64,000 nucleotides of DNA from Pseudomonas lijiangensis (lineage in GTDB: Bacteria; Pseudomonadota; Gammaproteobacteria; Pseudomonadales; Pseudomonadaceae). Position 1 is the first letter of the stretch, and each line of letters starts with the position of its first letter. The translations under genes were made by a program, and so were the position numbers. Of the stretch, positions 40,185 through 49,496 are shown in pieces. The notes beneath the pieces were generated by a model. It had not been told where the DNA came from. It saw only the letters and a list, made by a program, of their open reading frames with translations, and searched no databases. The stretch lies in the NCBI RefSeq assembly GCF_018968705.1, contig NZ_CP076668.1, forward strand, positions 3,979,001-4,043,000. The letters run 5' to 3'.

Positions 40185-42632
40185 ATGCTGTTGCTGTGGA
40201 TTGTTGTTCTGGTGGTCGGCATTGCCTGGCTGGCCCATCGACGTACCGAACCGCTGCCTGCACTGGGCATCGTGGCGGTCTACCTGCTGGCGATGGGTAT
40301 TTTCAGCCATACACCGGGCTGGCTGCTGACAATCTTCTGGGTGCTCTGGCTGGCGGTCATGTTGCCACTGGCACTGCCGGATCTGCGACGCAGGTATTTC
40401 ACGGCGCCGATGTTCGCCTGGTTCCAGAAAGTGTTGCCGCCCATGTCGGAGACCGAGCGCGATGCCATCGACGCCGGAACCGTCTGGTGGGACGGCGAAC
40501 TGTTCAGTGGCCGTCCGGACTGGGACAAATTGCTGGCTTATCCCAAGGCTCGCCTGACCGAAGAAGAACAGGCCTTCATCGACGGCCCGACCGAAGAACT
40601 CTGCGCCATGGTCAGCGACTGGGAAATCGGCCAGGCCATGGACCTGCCGCCTGAAGCCTGGGCGCATATCAAGGAACATGGCTTCTTTGCACTGATTATC
40701 CCCAAGGAATACGGCGGCAAAGGCTTCTCGGCCTACGCCCACTCTCAGGTCGCCATGAAACTGGCCACTCGCAGTGGTGACCTGGCGTCCACGGTCATGG
40801 TCCCCAACTCCCTTGGCCCGGCTGAATTGCTGCTGCATTACGGCACCGACGAACAGCGCAATCATTACCTCCCGCGTCTGGCCCGTGGCGAGGATATCCC
40901 CTGCTTCGCCCTGACCGGCCCGCTGGCGGGCTCCGATGCTGGCGCGATGCCCGACACCGGCATCATCTGCAAAGGCCAGTGGCAAGGTGAAGAAGTCATA
41001 GGCCTGCGCCTGAACTGGGAAAAACGCTACATCACCCTCGGCCCGGTAGCGACCTTGCTGGGTCTGGCGTTCAAGGCCCATGACCCGGAACATCTGCTGG
41101 GCGACGAAGAGGACCTGGGCATCAGCCTGGCCCTGATTCCCACCGACACACCGGGCGTGGAAATCGGTCGACGCCACCTGCCGCTGGGCGCCGCCTTCAT
41201 GAACGGCCCCAACTCCGGCAAGGACGTGTTCATTCCCCTGAGCTACCTGATCGGTGGTCAGGAAATGCTCGGTAAAGGCTGGATGATGCTGATGAACTGC
41301 CTTTCGGTGGGCCGTTCGATCTCGCTGCCGGCAGTGGGCACCGGTGCCGCCAAGTACACCAGTCTGGTGACCGGCCAGTACGCGCAGGTCCGCGAGCAGT
41401 TCAATGTTCCGCTGTCGGCCTTCGAGGGTATTCAGGAAGCGCTGGCACGTATCGGCGGCAATGCCTGGCTGATGGACAGCGCCAGGATCCTGACCGCCAA
41501 TGCGGTGGACCTGGGGGAAAAGCCTTCGGTACTGTCAGCGATCCTCAAGTACCACCTGACCGAGCGCGGCCGCGAATGCATCAGCCACTCCATGGACGTC
41601 CATGGCGGCAAGGGCATCATCATGGGCCCGAACAACTACCTGGGTCGCAACTGGCAAGGCGCGCCGATCTTCATCACCGTGGAAGGCGCCAACATCCTTT
41701 CCCGCAACCTGATGATCTTCGGTCAGGGCGCGATTCGCTGCCATCCGTTCGTCCTCAAGGAAATGGCCCTGGCCGGACGCGAAGACAAGGACAACGCCCT
41801 GGCCGAGTTCGACACCCTGCTGCTCAAGCATATCGGCTTTGCGGTGAGCAACGCGGCCAGCACCCTGGTGCTCAATCTGGGCCTCGGCCATTTCGAGCGG
41901 GCACCGGGCGACAGCCTGAGCCAGGGTTATTTCCGCGCACTCAACCGTCAGGCCGCTGCCTTCGCCCTGCTGGCGGACTTGAGCATGATGCTGCTGGGCG
42001 GCGAGCTGAAACGCCGTGAACGTCTGTCGGCGCGATTGGGTGATGTGCTGAGCCATCTGTATCTGGGCTCGGCCGCACTCAAACGCTATTACGATCAGCA
42101 TTCGCCCGAACACCTGCGCCCCCTGCTGCGCTGGGCCATGGAAGAAAGTCTGGGGCAATCCGAGCGGGCACTGGACGAGTTGCTGAGCAACTTCCCCAAC
42201 CGCCTGCTGGGCGGTTTGTTGCGAGTGGTGGTCTTCCCGTTCGGCCGTCGCCACAAAGGCCCTTCGGACAAACTGGGTGCCGAAGTCGCGCAAGTGCTGG
42301 GCCGCGACAAGGGTGACGCTACGCTGGAAGAGCTTCTGGCCGGTTGCTATCGCCCACAGGCGGAAGGTGATCCGGTCGCAGCGCTGCAACAGGCCTGCGA
42401 CTTGCTGAGCGAAGCCCAACCGCTGCACAAGAAACTGCAAAAGGCGGTCAAGGGTGGACAGGTCAAACCTGAGCCGGGCGAAAACATCATTGATGCCGCC
42501 CTGCGCCTTGGCGTCCTGATGCCCAGCGAAGCACAGAGCCTTAAGACGGCAGAAGCGGCACGCCGCAAGGTGATCGACGTGGATGATTTCGACAAGGAGC
42601 AACTGACGCTGGCGCCGGGCAAGACTCGATAA
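40185..42632 (+). CDS. fadE: FadE-type acyl-CoA dehydrogenase
   Basis: This 815-residue protein has two N-terminal membrane helices (about 1-20 and 27-60), then the acyl-CoA dehydrogenase fold: PKEYGGKGFSAYAHSQVA, CFALTGPLAGSDAG, SVGRSISLPA, and MDVHGGKGIIMGPNNYLGR with the FAD contact. A large C-terminal domain, typical of E. coli FadE and absent from ordinary 380-residue enzymes, follows. It catalyses the first step of fatty-acid beta-oxidation at the membrane. Confidence 0.93.
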   Translation: MLLLWIVVLVVGIAWLAHRRTEPLPALGIVAVYLLAMGIFSHTPGWLLTIFWVLWLAVMLPLALPDLRRRYFTAPMFAWFQKVLPPMSETERDAIDAGTVWWDGELFSGRPDWDKLLAYPKARLTEEEQAFIDGPTEELCAMVSDWEIGQAMDLPPEAWAHIKEHGFFALIIPKEYGGKGFSAYAHSQVAMKLATRSGDLASTVMVPNSLGPAELLLHYGTDEQRNHYLPRLARGEDIPCFALTGPLAGSDAGAMPDTGIICKGQWQGEEVIGLRLNWEKRYITLGPVATLLGLAFKAHDPEHLLGDEEDLGISLALIPTDTPGVEIGRRHLPLGAAFMNGPNSGKDVFIPLSYLIGGQEMLGKGWMMLMNCLSVGRSISLPAVGTGAAKYTSLVTGQYAQVREQFNVPLSAFEGIQEALARIGGNAWLMDSARILTANAVDLGEKPSVLSAILKYHLTERGRECISHSMDVHGGKGIIMGPNNYLGRNWQGAPIFITVEGANILSRNLMIFGQGAIRCHPFVLKEMALAGREDKDNALAEFDTLLLKHIGFAVSNAASTLVLNLGLGHFERAPGDSLSQGYFRALNRQAAAFALLADLSMMLLGGELKRRERLSARLGDVLSHLYLGSAALKRYYDQHSPEHLRPLLRWAMEESLGQSERALDELLSNFPNRLLGGLLRVVVFPFGRRHKGPSDKLGAEVAQVLGRDKGDATLEELLAGCYRPQAEGDPVAALQQACDLLSEAQPLHKKLQKAVKGGQVKPEPGENIIDAALRLGVLMPSEAQSLKTAEAARRKVIDVDDFDKEQLTLAPGKTR

Positions 42633-42652
42633 GCGTCAGTCCATTCCCACAG

Positions 42653-42689
42653 CGAGCGCGCAGAGCCTTATACTCTCGCGCTCGTTTTT
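42653..42689 (+). terminator. Terminator-like hairpin after fadE
   Basis: CGAGCGCG and CGCGCTCG pair over 8 bp with a 16-nt loop and are followed by TTTTTG. It lies 20 bp after the fadE stop and just before the next gene. Confidence 0.7.
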
Positions 42690-42707
42690 GTCTTTGAGGA
42701 TCACATC

Positions 42708-43118
42708 ATGGCCGACGCCACTCTCGACCACCATCTCAGCCTGCTGACGCACCTGCGCAGTATTCTGGTCGCGCTGGGCGAGGCCGACCAGGTTCCCGAG
42801 GAAAGCCATGCGCTGTTCCTGGAACGCTTCGACGAGTTGATCACGCTGCTTCCGCAAGACCCTATCGAAAGCCAGTATCTGGGTCAGGACATCATCTGCC
42901 AGGTCATCCAGCGCTACCCGCAAATTGCCCACCTGGTACCCCGCGACCTGCTCTGGTTCTTCGCGGGTGATTGCCTGCATTTCATGCCGGACGACGAAAT
43001 CGACCTGTATCAGGCACTCGAAGAGCGCCGTTACGAAGCCGAACAGAATGACGAGCCTTTCGACTGGAACCAGGAAAAACAACTGCTGGCCATGTCGGAG
43101 CAAAGCAGCAAGCATTAA
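42708..43118 (+). CDS. Small conserved Pseudomonas protein, function unknown
   Basis: This 136-residue acidic soluble protein has GAGGATC before the ATG. It has no signal peptide or membrane helix. Motifs such as SQYLGQDIICQVIQRYPQ, LVPRDLLWFFAGDCLHFM and PDDEIDLYQALEERR are distinctive, but I know no function. The order ABC exporter-GST-FadE-this gene is one I recall from P. aeruginosa, so it belongs to the core genome. Confidence 0.85.
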   Translation: MADATLDHHLSLLTHLRSILVALGEADQVPEESHALFLERFDELITLLPQDPIESQYLGQDIICQVIQRYPQIAHLVPRDLLWFFAGDCLHFMPDDEIDLYQALEERRYEAEQNDEPFDWNQEKQLLAMSEQSSKH

Positions 43119-43178
43119 AGTCAATTCTGTGGGAGATCACCCGTAGCCTTGGCGCCGCGCTGTCGCGCAGCAAACAGG

Positions 43179-43269
43179 TGTAGGAGCGCGCTTGCCCGCG
43201 ACCGGCTGCGCAGCAGTCGTAGATATTGCGAGCGCTTCGCACTCGGTCGCGGGCAAGCACGCTCCTACA
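43179..43269. repeat. REPIN-like palindromic doublet, family C
   Basis: Arms TGTAGGAGCGCGCTTGCCCG and CGGGCAAGCACGCTCCTACA flank CGACCGGCTGCGCAGCAG and TCGTAGATATTGCGAGCGCT. This TAGGAGC-type core is the common Pseudomonas REP class and differs from families A and B. Confidence 0.9.
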
Positions 43270-43305
43270 TTAACCTTGCAATTCAAGATGTTGCGCTATG
43301 TTTGA

Positions 43306-43396
43306 TGAGAGGGGCCTTGGCCGCGACAGCAATGTAAACAGGCGCCGAAAGTAGTGTTGCCTGTCAGCGGGTCGTCGCGGGCAAGCCCCCTCCCAC
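43306..43396. repeat. REPIN-like palindromic doublet, family B copy 2 (diverged)
   Basis: GAGGGGCCTTGGCCGCGACA starts the unit and GGGCAAGCCCCCTCCCAC ends it; the interior GCAATGTAAACAGGCGCCG is the reverse complement of that at 37400-37491. The left arm has lost the terminal GTGGG. It ends 2 bp before the stop codon of the second FimV-like gene. Confidence 0.85.
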
Positions 43397-43397
43397 A

Positions 43398-45575
43398 TCA
43401 GCTGATCCCCGCCAACAACTCCCGCGCCATCTGTTTGTGCTGCTCGTCGGACTCTTCGATCACCTGCAGCAATATCTCCCGCGCCGCCTCCGTATCGCCC
43501 TCATCGATCAGCACCTGGGCCTCGTTGATGCGGGTCAAGGGGGCTTCGTCCAGATCCAGCAGGTCGAACTCCGAATCGTCGTCCATGAAGCTGTCAAGAA
43601 ACTCGTCGCTCAAGGCGTCGCTGTCGGCCGGTTCGATGACTTCAATCGGCTCGATGACTTCAGGCTCGGCGTAATCACTGAGGAACTGATCTTCAGGCAA
43701 CTCGAACACTTCGGGTAACTGGGTGAGGTTCGAGGCGAAGGCCGGGTCCACTTCCGGGGCGGCAGGTTCTGCTGGCGTGGCCGCTTTGCTGCGGGTCGGT
43801 GGAGCATCGAAAGGATCGACCAGATCCCAGTTGGCATCCATCGACAGGTCATCCAGGTTCAACTGAAACTCATCGATCTGCTCGGGATTGAGCGCAGCGG
43901 CGGTTGTTTCGTCGAGCTGGGCGGCGGGCGCCTCGGGCTGCGACGGTTTTTCAAGGATAAGGGGCGCAGCGACGGCGGCTATGACCGCTGCCGTAACAGC
44001 CGGTGGCTCGCTGACTTTCATCTGCGGATAACGCGCATGAATTTCCTGGATTTTCTCGGCATCGACACCATGCCGCAGGGCAGCCTCTTCTTCCTTGGCA
44101 AAACCGGCAACATCGCCCTGCTCGGCCAGCAGCTCAAGCATTCTGATGCGGATATCTTCACGCTCCGGCTGCTTGACCAGCGCATCCCGCAGGATGCCCA
44201 ATGCCTCGCTGAACCGTCCATAGGCGATATAAATGCTGACACCATCCAGCGCATCCGGGGCGGCACCCGCCAGACGTGGCGAAACAGGTGCCTTGATCAC
44301 TGGCGCAGGAGCCTCAACCGGTTGCGGCTCGGCAATGGTCGGCACCTCGAACACCGGGAGGATGGTCGACTGGGCGGGTTTGATCAGCGGCTCTTCCGGC
44401 ACCACGATGGGCTCCAGGTCTTTCTTCCTGGCCTGATGACGACGTTTGGAATAGGCAAATGCCAGCAGAAGCAGAACGATCACGACCGCCCCCAGCAACA
44501 GGGGCCAACTGATGAAGGAGTCGCTCTGCACGGGTTGCGCTGCCACAGGTACGGGCGCAGCCGGAGCAACAGCCGGGTTGGCCGCGGGTCTTGCCTGGAC
44601 CTGTGCCAGCTCGGTGCGCAGGGCCGTGATCTGTTTGTCCTTGCCCGCCAACTGAGCTTGCAGTTCCTGAGTCGTGACCTTGAGGTCTTCCACGGCCCTG
44701 TTCAACTGCTGACTCTCAATGGCAGCCGCAGCCAGTTGATCGGCAGTCCGCTGGGCTTCGGCGGCCTGGGTGTCGGTCGATGCAGTCTTTGCCACCGGGG
44801 CGGCTGCGGCGCCAGTCGGCAATACCGCAGCATCCGGTAGCAGCAACACTTGGCCGACTTTCAAGGCAGCGTTCGCGCCACTGGCAAAGGTCTGCGGATT
44901 GAGTGCGCGGATCCCCTCGGCCAACTGGCTGGCAGACACCTTGCCCTTAGGGTCTTGAACCTGTCGGGCGATGCCATTGAGCGTATCGCCTTCGGCCACG
45001 GTGTAACGCTTGCCTTCCCGGGCTGCCGGTGGTGCAACCGGCATGCGCGTCTCGGGCGCTGGCTGGGCGGCGCGTTCCTGTTTGCGGCTGCGGATCGCGG
45101 CCTGCCCTTCCGGCGTAGTGGCTGGGTCGAGCAGCAAGGTGTAAGTGCGCAACTGATCGCCGTTGGGTCTGGCCAGTTGCACCATGAAGTTCAGGTAGGG
45201 TTCGGTGACAGGCTTGCTGGATACGACGCGAATCACGCCGCGATTACCACGAATGACCGGGGTAAAACGCAGGTCATTGAGGAAGAACGAGCGTTCGACA
45301 TCGGCCTTGGCGAAGGCTTCGGCCGAGGCCAGCTTGGCAACGACATCTTCAGGGCCCAGGCCACCGGTTTCCAGCAGCGCGATCTCGGCATCGAGCGGCT
45401 GGTTCAAGGCCGAATGCAGAGTGATATCGCCCAGCCCCAGCGCCGAAGCGAGTGTCGAATAACACAGCGACGACACGAGCAGAGAGGCAGCCAGCAGGCT
45501 CTTGTGAACACTGGTTGCAACCTTGCGCTGCGTGCCACCGGCACTCTCGAAAGCAGCCTGAGAACTCTTCAGCAT
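43398..45575 (-). CDS. Second FimV-like protein
   Basis: I start at MLKSSQAAFESAGG (725 aa); a GTG 15 codons upstream is the alternative. A signal sequence (SLLAASLLVSSLCYSTLASA) leads to the FimV N-domain LGLGDITLHSALNQPLDAEI, a LysM domain at about 190-245, a coiled coil at about 285-330, one membrane helix at about 352-378, and an acidic cytoplasmic part. The C-terminal FimV cap is INEAQVLIDEGDTEAAREIL. It is a true paralogue of fimV at 5969-8827, about 230 residues shorter. It lies beside a MarR regulator and recQ; its own job is not known to me. Confidence 0.88.
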   Translation of the reverse strand: MLKSSQAAFESAGGTQRKVATSVHKSLLAASLLVSSLCYSTLASALGLGDITLHSALNQPLDAEIALLETGGLGPEDVVAKLASAEAFAKADVERSFFLNDLRFTPVIRGNRGVIRVVSSKPVTEPYLNFMVQLARPNGDQLRTYTLLLDPATTPEGQAAIRSRKQERAAQPAPETRMPVAPPAAREGKRYTVAEGDTLNGIARQVQDPKGKVSASQLAEGIRALNPQTFASGANAALKVGQVLLLPDAAVLPTGAAAAPVAKTASTDTQAAEAQRTADQLAAAAIESQQLNRAVEDLKVTTQELQAQLAGKDKQITALRTELAQVQARPAANPAVAPAAPVPVAAQPVQSDSFISWPLLLGAVVIVLLLLAFAYSKRRHQARKKDLEPIVVPEEPLIKPAQSTILPVFEVPTIAEPQPVEAPAPVIKAPVSPRLAGAAPDALDGVSIYIAYGRFSEALGILRDALVKQPEREDIRIRMLELLAEQGDVAGFAKEEEAALRHGVDAEKIQEIHARYPQMKVSEPPAVTAAVIAAVAAPLILEKPSQPEAPAAQLDETTAAALNPEQIDEFQLNLDDLSMDANWDLVDPFDAPPTRSKAATPAEPAAPEVDPAFASNLTQLPEVFELPEDQFLSDYAEPEVIEPIEVIEPADSDALSDEFLDSFMDDDSEFDLLDLDEAPLTRINEAQVLIDEGDTEAAREILLQVIEESDEQHKQMARELLAGIS

Positions 45576-45660
45576 GCGAACCCTTATGGAAAGCTTGGCG
45601 TAATCGGTAATGGACTTCACTGTCCGTCAGCAAGTATGAGCGAGAACCCGTGGCCTCGCC

Positions 45661-46095
45661 TCAGGATCTTTCCAGATTGGCCAGAATCCGTGCGTGCACG
45701 CTCATGCACACTCGCAGCTCTTCTTCGCTCACCCCTTCGAACAGCTCGATACGCAACGCATTGGCGATGGTTTCGATCTTTTCGATCAGGGGACGTGCCG
45801 CATCACTGAGGACGATTTTCTTGGCGCGGCGGTCTTCGAGAACAGCCTGACGCTGCACCAGTTGCTGAGCTTCAAGGCTGTCGAGCAGACGGGCCAGGGT
45901 CGGGCCTTCGACGCCGATGCTCTGGGCCAGTTCGCGCTGGGTCGGCGGCTCTTCGTGACGCGCCAGATGCAGCAGGACCAGCCAGCGCGCCTGGGACAGC
46001 CCCAGGTCGGCAAGGCGGCGGTCCAGTTCGGCGCGCCAGCCTCGGGTGAGGTGCGCCAGTTGCATCCCGAAACGATGTTCATCAGTCAGCGGCAT
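45661..46095 (-). CDS. MarR family transcriptional regulator
   Basis: I start at MPLTDEHRFGMQLAHLTRGW (144 aa). The winged helix is clear: QRELAQSIGVEGPTLARLLDSLEAQQLVQRQ followed by the wing DRRAKKIVLSDAARP. It is likely a small-molecule-sensing repressor. It lies upstream of the FimV-like gene on the same strand with an 85-bp gap, so control of that gene is possible. Confidence 0.9.
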   Translation of the reverse strand: MPLTDEHRFGMQLAHLTRGWRAELDRRLADLGLSQARWLVLLHLARHEEPPTQRELAQSIGVEGPTLARLLDSLEAQQLVQRQAVLEDRRAKKIVLSDAARPLIEKIETIANALRIELFEGVSEEELRVCMSVHARILANLERS

Positions 46096-46186
46096 AAAAA
46101 ACTCATATCTAAAACTAATTATTAGCGAGCTAATCATGCTCCAGATATTCAGGCAAGCATGACACTGTGATGTTTCATCGTGGGCG

Positions 46187-48316
46187 TTACATCTCGAATT
46201 CGGACTGCAAGGCTGCCCTTACGCAATACAGGACACCTTCGGGGACTCGCCCGGTGAACATCCCGGCAATTTCCGCAACGGCGGGCAGTTCGCCTTCGCC
46301 ATCCAGGAAGGCATCCTGAACTTCGCCCAGCAGGTCTTCGGGCAGGTCCAGCGCCTGTTCCAGTGACAACTGCTGCTTGCCGATGGCTTCGGCGAGCATG
46401 GTGTAGACGTTCTTTTCCGAACACTGCAATTGCCCGGCGATCTGCGCGGGGGTCATGCCGGCGCGGGCCAGACTGATGAGTTCGTGGCGCACATCGGCCA
46501 CCACGCGAGGCGCTTCTGCCGCCCCGCCCAGCACTTCAAGAAACGCTTCGCCATAACGCTCCAGCTTGCGGGCACCGACGCCGCTGACCCGGGCCATCTG
46601 CGACATGTTTTCGGGCTTGCTGCGCAGCATTTCCAGCAGGGTCGAATCGGGGAAGATGACATAAGGCGGCACGCCATGCTCTTCGGCCAGCTTGCGGCGC
46701 AAGGCACGCAGGGCTTCCCACTGCTCGCGCTCTTCGCCACGCACCAGCTGACTGGCCGGGCTGCCGGAGCTGCCTTTGGAAGAGGTCTGGGGTTTCAGGT
46801 CGCGACGCAGTTCCAGCGTGACTTCGCCTCGCAGCAGCGGGCGGCACGTGTCGCTCAGGCGCAGGCCGCCGTAGCCTTCCAGATCGATGTCCGCCAGCCC
46901 GCGGGCCACCAGTTGCCGGAACAGGGAACGCCACTCGCCTTCGGAACGCGCCTTGCCGACGCCGAATACCGAAAGATGCTGGTGACCGAAACTTTCCACC
47001 TTGTCGTTGGACTTGCCCAACAGAACGTCCACCAGATGGCCCACGCCGTAACGCTGGCCGGTGCGGTAGATAGCGGACAGGGCCTGACGCGCAGGCTCGG
47101 TGGCATCCCAGGTCTGCACGCCGTCGACACAGTTGTCGCAATGGCCGCACGGGTTGGGCATGTCTTCATCGAAATAGGCCAGCAGCGTCTGGCGGCGGCA
47201 GCGGGTTTCTTCGCACAACGCCAGCATGGCATCGAGCTTGTGGTGCTCCAGACGCTTGTGGCGCTCATCGCCCTCGGAGTTCTGCAGCATCTGCTTGAGC
47301 ATCAGTACGTCTTGCAGGCCGTAGGCCATCCAGGCATCGGCGGGCAAACCGTCTCGCCCGGCGCGACCGGTTTCCTGGTAATACGCCTCAAGAGACTTGG
47401 GCAGGTCCATGTGGGCGACAAAGCGCACGTTGGGTTTGTCGATCCCCATGCCGAAGGCAATGGTGGCCACCATGATCAGGCCTTCCTCATTAAGGAAGCG
47501 CTTCTGGTTGTGAGCACGGGTTTCGGCGGGCAGACCGGCATGGTAAGGCAGCGCCGGATAGCCGTTGTCACTGAGAAACACCGCCACTTCGTCGACTTTC
47601 TTGCGCGACAGGCAGTAGACGATCCCGGCATCGCTGCGCCGCTCGGACAGAAACGCCAGCAACTGCTTGCGTGGCTGCTCCTTGGGCACGATGCGGTAGA
47701 AAATGTTCGGCCGATCGAAGCTGGACAGGAAGCGCTCGGCGTTCTGCAGGTGCAGGCGTGTGACGATTTCTTCACGGGTCCGCTTGTCGGCGGTGGCCGT
47801 CAGGGCGATGCGCGGCACGTTGGGAAACAGCTCGGCCAGTTGCCCCAGTTGCAGGTATTCAGGCCGGAAGTCATGACCCCATTGGGAAACGCAGTGGGCC
47901 TCGTCGATGGCGAACAGGGCAATCTGCAGATTCTGCAGAAACGCCAGCATGCGCGGCTGAACCAGACGCTCAGGCGCGAGATAGAGCATCTTGACCTCGC
48001 CCAGGCGGATCCGGTTGGCCAGATCGCGCTGCTGTTCGGGGCTCAGGGTCGAGTTCAGCGAAGCAGCCGAAACCCCCAGCTCGTCCAGGGTCGAGACCTG
48101 ATCTTCCATCAGGGCAATCAGCGGTGAAACCACCACGCACAACCCCTCACGCAACAGGCCCGGAACCTGAAAGCACAAGGACTTGCCACCACCGGTCGGC
48201 ATCAGAACCAATGCATCGCCACCGCTGGCCACGCGCTCAATAATGGCACCCTGACGACCACGAAAACTGTCGTAGCCGAAGATGTCTTTAAGTACGCGTT
48301 GTGCCTGTTCGAGCAT
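46187..48316 (-). CDS. recQ: ATP-dependent DNA helicase RecQ
   Basis: The 709-residue protein has Walker [13 protein letters not shown], the DEAH box [20 protein letters not shown], motif [16 protein letters not shown], the zinc cysteines CRRQ...CGHCDNC and winged-helix (RQC) region, and an HRDC domain ([20 protein letters not shown]). About 100 residues follow the HRDC, with helix-turn-helix-like [19 protein letters not shown]. It unwinds DNA in recombination and replication restart. Confidence 0.96.
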   Translation of the reverse strand: MLEQAQRVLKDIFGYDSFRGRQGAIIERVASGGDALVLMPTGGGKSLCFQVPGLLREGLCVVVSPLIALMEDQVSTLDELGVSAASLNSTLSPEQQRDLANRIRLGEVKMLYLAPERLVQPRMLAFLQNLQIALFAIDEAHCVSQWGHDFRPEYLQLGQLAELFPNVPRIALTATADKRTREEIVTRLHLQNAERFLSSFDRPNIFYRIVPKEQPRKQLLAFLSERRSDAGIVYCLSRKKVDEVAVFLSDNGYPALPYHAGLPAETRAHNQKRFLNEEGLIMVATIAFGMGIDKPNVRFVAHMDLPKSLEAYYQETGRAGRDGLPADAWMAYGLQDVLMLKQMLQNSEGDERHKRLEHHKLDAMLALCEETRCRRQTLLAYFDEDMPNPCGHCDNCVDGVQTWDATEPARQALSAIYRTGQRYGVGHLVDVLLGKSNDKVESFGHQHLSVFGVGKARSEGEWRSLFRQLVARGLADIDLEGYGGLRLSDTCRPLLRGEVTLELRRDLKPQTSSKGSSGSPASQLVRGEEREQWEALRALRRKLAEEHGVPPYVIFPDSTLLEMLRSKPENMSQMARVSGVGARKLERYGEAFLEVLGGAAEAPRVVADVRHELISLARAGMTPAQIAGQLQCSEKNVYTMLAEAIGKQQLSLEQALDLPEDLLGEVQDAFLDGEGELPAVAEIAGMFTGRVPEGVLYCVRAALQSEFEM

Positions 48317-48493
48317 AAAAACCCCAGATTGTCCTGCTGCACTGCAAAGCCCGGCAGTATACCCGAGCGATCAACGGCAAAGGATGACCGGGACATGAGT
48401 GGTCAAAATTAACTGTGATCGACCTCTACGCTGGCGCCCCGGACGCGCAGGGCCTAGAATTCAGCATTGTTTTCTTTCCAAGGTAGTCCGTCC

Positions 48494-49081
48494 ATGTCCT
48501 TCGCTGAGCAACTCACCCGCCTGCAAGTCTTCCTCGATGCAGATGAACTGCATGAAGAAGCACTGGACTACGTGGCCGCTCATGGCTATCTGACCGCCAT
48601 TTCCATCTGTTCCGAGCAGGTTCCGGAGCGCGAGTGGATCGATGCGCTGTTCTCTGAACCGCCGCATTACGCCAGCGAAGCCCAGCGCGTCGAAATCGAA
48701 ACCACCCTGAGCCTGCTGCAGGCGCATATCGCCCGCCAACTGGCTTCCGACGAAGAGTTCGAGTTGCCATGCGACCTGGATCTGGGCGACGAGCCGGACG
48801 ATTCCGATCTGCGCGGCTGGTGCATCGGTTTCATGGAAGGTGTGTTCCTGCGTGAAAACGCCTGGTTCGAAAGCGCCGAAGAAGAAGTCAGCGAAATGCT
48901 GTTGCCGATCATGGTCGGTTCGGGCCTGTTCGACGAACAACCGGAGTTCTCCGACATCGCCTCGGACGCCAACCTGATGGATGACATGATCGTCCAGATC
49001 CCGGAAGCCCTCACCGCCCTGTACCTGCTGTGCCAGGCTCCGGACGAAAAACCGGCAATCCTCAAGCCTCGTCACCACTGA
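48494..49081 (+). CDS. YecA/UPF0149 family protein
   Basis: I start at MSFAEQLTRLQVFLDADELH (195 aa). It carries the UPF0149 features HGYLTAISICSEQVPEREWI and RGWCIGFMEGVFLRENAWF. No C-terminal SEC-C zinc motif is present. Family function is not established. It lies 10 bp before the YbaN-like gene and diverges from recQ. Confidence 0.88.
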   Translation: MSFAEQLTRLQVFLDADELHEEALDYVAAHGYLTAISICSEQVPEREWIDALFSEPPHYASEAQRVEIETTLSLLQAHIARQLASDEEFELPCDLDLGDEPDDSDLRGWCIGFMEGVFLRENAWFESAEEEVSEMLLPIMVGSGLFDEQPEFSDIASDANLMDDMIVQIPEALTALYLLCQAPDEKPAILKPRHH

Positions 49082-49091
49082 GTCGGCGCCT

Positions 49092-49493
49092 ATGGCGCAA
49101 GACCTGCCGCGCACCAGCCGTCACCGGTGGGTGCGCTATCTGCTGGTGGCTGTCGGCTGGGCCAGCGTAAGTCTGGGCGTCATCGGGATTTTCCTGCCGG
49201 TGCTGCCCACCACGCCTTTCCTGCTGCTGGCAGCCGCCTGCTTTGCGCGCAGCTCGCCACGCTTCTACAACTGGCTGGTCAATCACAAACGGCTCGGGCC
49301 GTGGATCCGTGATTATCTGGCCGGTAACGGCATTCCCCTAAAGGGCAAGGTCTACGCCATTGGCCTGATGTGGGCCAGCATCGGCCTGTCCTGTTATCTC
49401 GTGCCCCTGCCCTGGGCTCGCGGCTTCATGCTGGCCAGTGCCGTGCTGGTGACGATCTATATCCTTCGCCAGAAAACCCTGCACAAACCTTGA
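49092..49493 (+). CDS. YbaN family (DUF454) inner-membrane protein
   Basis: This 133-residue protein has a basic start, then PVLPTTPFLLLAAACFARSSPRFYNWLV, which is the DUF454 signature, and three or four hydrophobic segments. The function is unknown. It ends 3 bp before the stop of the convergent adhesin gene. Confidence 0.9.
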   Translation: MAQDLPRTSRHRWVRYLLVAVGWASVSLGVIGIFLPVLPTTPFLLLAAACFARSSPRFYNWLVNHKRLGPWIRDYLAGNGIPLKGKVYAIGLMWASIGLSCYLVPLPWARGFMLASAVLVTIYILRQKTLHKP

Positions 49494-49496
49494 GCC

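Noticed and set aside
40026..41177. N-terminal extension of the GST gene into the fadE region
   Set aside because: The extension is antisense to fadE; the GST fold begins precisely at MLKIWGRKNSSN.
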